64,000 nt of DNA. Origin: Halorussus salinisoli (GTDB lineage Archaea > Halobacteriota > Halobacteria > Halobacteriales > Haladaptataceae). Location: positions 372,001 to 436,000 of the forward strand of contig SZNP01000005.1 of the NCBI GenBank assembly GCA_005239435.1. Direction: 5' to 3'. Positions 61,208 through 64,000 of this stretch are shown here, piece by piece. A program made the translations under genes and the position numbers. Numbering within the stretch: the first letter of the stretch is position 1; each line of letters opens with the position of its first letter. A model generated the notes under the pieces. That model did no database searches and was not told the origin of the DNA. It saw only the letters and a program-made list of their open reading frames with translations.

Positions 61208-61349
61208 ACAGAAACTATCCTGTGTGGAGGTGTTTATACTCTGTAGCCGATAGGGTTCGATCGATGGGGGAGTGCAGTGATGGTTGACCGCACTCGAAGA
61301 AGGGGTCCTCGTTCGTACGCTACTTTTGTCGTGTTACTCGAATCGGGGG

Positions 61350-61550
61350 TTAGTGAACGCACTTGTACAGCACGTACGTGACGAATGCGACGAGATACGT
61401 CGCAGCGAGCCCCATCGTAACCGAGGTTCGGCCTACTAAAACAAAAACCGCAATAACGAGTGGGCCAACGAGCAACAGAGTATCGAATATTCGGTCATCA
61501 GGCCCCCAGTCGCGTATTTGATGGACGAATGGAATTTCCGGGATGCTCAT
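61350..61550 (-). CDS. Small two-helix membrane protein, 66 aa
   Basis: Unrecognised. MSIPEIPFVHQIRDWGPDDRI.. N-terminus followed by two hydrophobic helices (about 23-43 and 45-62) and a C-terminal YKCVH. The hydrophobic pattern and clean frame support a gene. It precedes trkH on the same strand (143 bases) and may belong to the potassium-uptake unit. Confidence 0.65.
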   Translation of the reverse strand: MSIPEIPFVHQIRDWGPDDRIFDTLLLVGPLVIAVFVLVGRTSVTMGLAATYLVAFVTYVLYKCVH

Positions 61551-61607
61551 CGACGAGTGATATCGGTGCTTGCTATGGGGACCACTAATACTTGTCCAAT
61601 CTCTTTG

Positions 61608-61721
61608 CTACTCGTTATCCCGAATAACGAGGATTGGAATTTCTGGCTTTTCGGCGATTAATTCGTACGTCTTTCCGAAGACTCGCTCGAAACCGGGTTC
61701 TCTTGGCCGAGGCGGTCCCCG
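61608..61721 (-). pseudogene. 3' remnant of a UspA-like or transporter-linked gene
   Basis: The frame directly downstream of the EF-1-alpha stop encodes PGFERVFGKTYELIAEKPEIPILVIRDNE and a stop. It looks like the C-terminal end of a universal-stress-protein or transporter-attached Usp domain (..G...E.IA...P.PVLVIR). No start or N-terminal part remains; upstream, the frame runs antiparallel to coding sequence of EF-1-alpha in a different phase. Interpreted as a truncated remnant with moderate confidence. Confidence 0.35.
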
Positions 61722-61726
61722 GCGTC

Positions 61727-62992
61727 TCAGCGTTCGTTGACTTCTAGCACGCGACCGGCCGCGATGGTCTGGCCCATGTCCCGAATCGCGAAGCTTCCGA
61801 GTTCGGGAATCTCCGACGAGGACTCGATGCTGAGTGGCTTCTGCGGTCTGACCGTAATCACGGCGGCGTCGCCCGACTGGATGAAGTCCGGGTTCTCCTC
61901 CTCGACTTCCCCCGACGAGGGGTCTATCTTCTGGTCGATGGACTCCAGCGTGCAGGCGACCTGCGCGGTGTGGGCGTGGAAGACCGGCGTGTAACCCGCC
62001 GTAATCACGCTCGGGTGTTGCATCACGACGATTTGAGCCTTGAAGGTCTCGGCTACGCTCGGGGGGTCGTCCGCGGGTCCGCACACGTCGCCGCGGTGGA
62101 TGTCGTCTTTCCCCACGCCGCGGACGTTGAACCCCACGTTGTCACCGGGCTCGGCCTTGGGAACCTCCTCGTGGTGCATCTCGATGGTCTTGACCTCGCC
62201 GCCGACGTCGCTGGGTTGGAACGACACGCTGTCGCCCGTGTTCAGGATGCCGGTCTCGACGCGTCCGACCGGGACCGTCCCGATGCCCGAAATCGTGTAC
62301 ACGTCTTGAATCGGAAGCCTGAGCGGCGCGTCGGTCGGTGGCTCCGGTTCTTCGAGGTCGTTGAGCGACTCGAGAATCAGTCGGCCGTCGTACCACTCCA
62401 TGTTGTCGCTTCGCTCGACCACGTTGTCGCCCTCCAGCGCCGAAATCGGGATGAACTCGGCGTCCTGCGTGTCGAACTGCACCTGATCCAGCAGATCCTT
62501 GACCTCGGCGACGACCTCCTTGTAGCGGGTCTCGTCGTACTCTACTGCGTCCATCTTGTTGACGGCGACGATGAGTTCGTTGATGCCGAGCGTCCGGGCG
62601 AGGAAGACGTGTTCCTGGGTCTGGGGTGCGACACCGTCGTCCGCGCCGACGACGAGGACGGCGTTGTCGGCTTGACTCGCCCCCGTAATCATGTTCTTCA
62701 CGAAGTCGCGGTGGCCGGGCGTGTCCACGATGGTGAAGTAGTACTCGTCGGTCTGGAACTCCTGATGGGCGATGTCGATAGTCACGCCGCGCTCGCGCTC
62801 CTCGGCGAGATTGTCCATCACGTAGGCGAACTCGAACCCTCCTTTCCCCTTCTCTTCGGCCTCCGCTTTGTGCTGTTCGATAACGTGTTCCGGGACGCTC
62901 CCCGTCTCGAAGAGGAGTCGCCCGACTAGCGTCGATTTCCCGTGGTCTACGTGGCCGATGATGGCCAAGTTCTGGTGTGGTTTGTCTGCCAT
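61727..62992 (-). CDS. tuf: Translation elongation factor EF-1-alpha (aEF1A)
   Basis: 421 aa, GTPase that delivers aminoacyl-tRNA. G1 [10 protein letters not shown]3 DTPGHRDF (Thr where most haloarchaeal copies have Cys), G4 NKMD and G5 SAL are present. Domains II and III are complete ([18 protein letters not shown]..., [34 protein letters not shown]...). The ATG at 62992 gives the standard [19 protein letters not shown]-terminus. It is not next to rpsJ, the usual partner, so it may be a second copy. Divergent from the solute-binding protein. Confidence 0.95.
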   Translation of the reverse strand: MADKPHQNLAIIGHVDHGKSTLVGRLLFETGSVPEHVIEQHKAEAEEKGKGGFEFAYVMDNLAEERERGVTIDIAHQEFQTDEYYFTIVDTPGHRDFVKNMITGASQADNAVLVVGADDGVAPQTQEHVFLARTLGINELIVAVNKMDAVEYDETRYKEVVAEVKDLLDQVQFDTQDAEFIPISALEGDNVVERSDNMEWYDGRLILESLNDLEEPEPPTDAPLRLPIQDVYTISGIGTVPVGRVETGILNTGDSVSFQPSDVGGEVKTIEMHHEEVPKAEPGDNVGFNVRGVGKDDIHRGDVCGPADDPPSVAETFKAQIVVMQHPSVITAGYTPVFHAHTAQVACTLESIDQKIDPSSGEVEEENPDFIQSGDAAVITVRPQKPLSIESSSEIPELGSFAIRDMGQTIAAGRVLEVNER

Positions 62993-63140
62993 GGTTTTCC
63001 CCCGTCCGACTGTAGTAGTCGTTTTCCAGAGGCAAAATACCTTCCGACGAAGCACCGAACGCGAACTTCACGCACTGACGCCGGGAAACAACGCCGAAAC
63101 GGATTTGAATTCAACCGGCGTGAGAAGGGGTAAACCCAAG

Positions 63141-63150
63141 TGTATATTTA
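63141..63150 (+). promoter_or_regulatory. TATA box of the solute-binding protein gene
   Basis: TGTATATTTA centred 27 bases before ATG 63174, an exact fit for a leaderless archaeal promoter. Confidence 0.65.
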
Positions 63151-63173
63151 ATCATAGTCCATTATATACTTCC

Positions 63174-64000
63174 ATGTCATTCGGCAACGAGGAACAAAGT
63201 GATACGCCGAGCGCACTTCTGTTCCCGAACCGCCGTGGACTGTTGAAGGTGTTGGGTGTGGGTGCGGCAGGGGCCGCAGGTGTGGGAACCGGGAGCGTGG
63301 GGGCACAGCAAACGACTACTGAAGGCGGACAGGAGACGACCGCTCAGGGCGAGCGAGAGGTACGAGGTGATTACGTCGTTGGCGATGCGACAGACGCCGA
63401 GACGCTGAACTTCATCCAGATCGCGGACGTGCCATCGGCCAACCGAGTCGCGTTGACGCTGGACAGTTCGTACGCGCTGACGCCGCCACCGAACTCGGAG
63501 GTCTTCCCGCTCTGGTGTGACATCTCCACGAAGGACAGTCAGACCTACACGGTCGAGATTCGGGACGGTCTCCAGTGGGGCGGCGACTACGGTCAGATGA
63601 CCGCCGACGACTGGGTGTACATGATAACCGAGGTCTTTCAGGCCGAGGACAACTGGGCGGGCTACGCGAACCAGAGCGACTGGATACGCAACGACGAGTT
63701 CATCCCGGTCGAACAGACCGGCGAACTCACCTTCGAAATCCGACTCCCGGAAGTAGACCCGGCCTTCCCGTTGAAACCCGTCATGTGGGGCGAGTTCTGC
63801 ATGCCGAGAGGACTGCTCGAACAGTACGTCCCGGACAAGGACTTGGAGGGACTCCAGCAGGACGAGGACGTCCAGACCCTGGCCTACTCCGGTAACCTCG
63901 GACCGTACAACTTCGAGCGCTGGAACCGCGAGGCCGAGTTCGTCGCCACCCGCAACGACGACTACTACATGCAGAACGTCGAGGACATTCCCGAGGGGTA
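63174..64000 (+). CDS. Tat-exported ABC solute-binding protein (SBP_bac_5, peptide type), 3' end missing
   Basis: First 275 codons; the frame is open to the window edge. Twin-arginine signal (RR at 20-21, NRRGLLKVLGVGAAGAAG), then a Thr/Gln-rich linker (QTTTEGGQETTAQGE). The mature start DAETLNFIQIADVPSANRV and VEIRDGLQWGG..MTADDWVYMI match family 5 dipeptide/oligopeptide-binding proteins. It captures peptides or other substrates for an ABC importer, presumably encoded downstream. ATG choice rests on the TATA box. Gene is truncated at the window end. Confidence 0.88.
   Translation, partial: MSFGNEEQSDTPSALLFPNRRGLLKVLGVGAAGAAGVGTGSVGAQQTTTEGGQETTAQGEREVRGDYVVGDATDAETLNFIQIADVPSANRVALTLDSSYALTPPPNSEVFPLWCDISTKDSQTYTVEIRDGLQWGGDYGQMTADDWVYMITEVFQAEDNWAGYANQSDWIRNDEFIPVEQTGELTFEIRLPEVDPAFPLKPVMWGEFCMPRGLLEQYVPDKDLEGLQQDEDVQTLAYSGNLGPYNFERWNREAEFVATRNDDYYMQNVEDIPEG

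Noticed and set aside
63096-63120. GATTTGAATTCAACC resembling a tRNA T-arm
   Set aside because: No acceptor, D or anticodon stems can be paired around it; it is in the promoter spacer between tuf and the binding protein.

Overview
The window is GC-rich chromosomal DNA from an extremely halophilic archaeon (class Halobacteria). The evidence is acidic Asp/Glu-rich proteins, many twin-arginine (Tat) signal peptides, haloarchaea-restricted families (HalOD1, DUF5786, DUF5789, FilR1-type regulators), an archaeal EF-1-alpha, an Orc1/Cdc6 initiator with origin recognition boxes (ORBs), and TATA boxes about 25-30 bases before many start codons, as expected for leaderless transcripts. Genus cannot be fixed from the sequence alone; no rRNA or tRNA gene was seen.

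Layout. 1-2.4 kb: the end of a branched-chain amino-acid ABC transporter operon (livM partial, livG, livF). 3-5.3 kb: a half-size EamA transporter and an exported repeat protein with a probable archaeosortase signal. 5.4-10.4 kb: a 1653-residue surface protein with FG-GAP repeats, Thr-rich linkers and two families of internal repeat domains. 10.6-15.3 kb: nucleoside-phosphorylase-like protein, an orphan IS630-type DNA-binding domain, D-galactonate dehydratase with an SDR dehydrogenase, and a HalOD1 protein. 15.4-21.5 kb: S9 peptidase, an intergenic region packed with repeats, an asparagine-synthase homologue lacking its glutaminase cysteine, and a Tat-exported repeat protein. 21.8-26.1 kb: a very large MEDS-GAF-PAS histidine kinase. 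26.5-33 kb: metabolism and small membrane proteins, including an EamA transporter with an internal duplication.

33.2-36.3 kb is a replication origin. orc1/cdc6 is flanked by two ORB-like clusters (about 14 boxes in all). The left cluster faces an inverted box across an AT-rich probable unwinding element; the right cluster consists of two arrays pointing at each other. The usual main-origin neighbours (for example the DNA polymerase D small subunit) are absent, so a secondary origin is more likely.

36.3-51 kb: receiver-GAF histidine kinase, ThuA and metallo-beta-lactamase pair, YciE-like protein, a frameshifted GerW/YtfJ-like gene, uracil-DNA-glycosylase-type protein, a LutABC-like lactate-utilisation pair, a luciferase-like oxidoreductase and an SLC13 transporter with RCK_C domains. 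52.3-58.3 kb groups two exported beta-propeller proteins, two tandem FilR1-like regulators and another Tat substrate. 58.8-61.6 kb is a TrkA/TrkH potassium-uptake module. The window ends with EF-1-alpha and the divergently transcribed start of a peptide-type solute-binding protein.

A dispersed intergenic element occurs four times (three direct copies and one inverted, diverged copy). The three direct copies keep a hairpin in the same place although its stem sequence differs, and each is followed by its own short tandem repeats. With the two-sided origin it is the strongest non-genic signal here.
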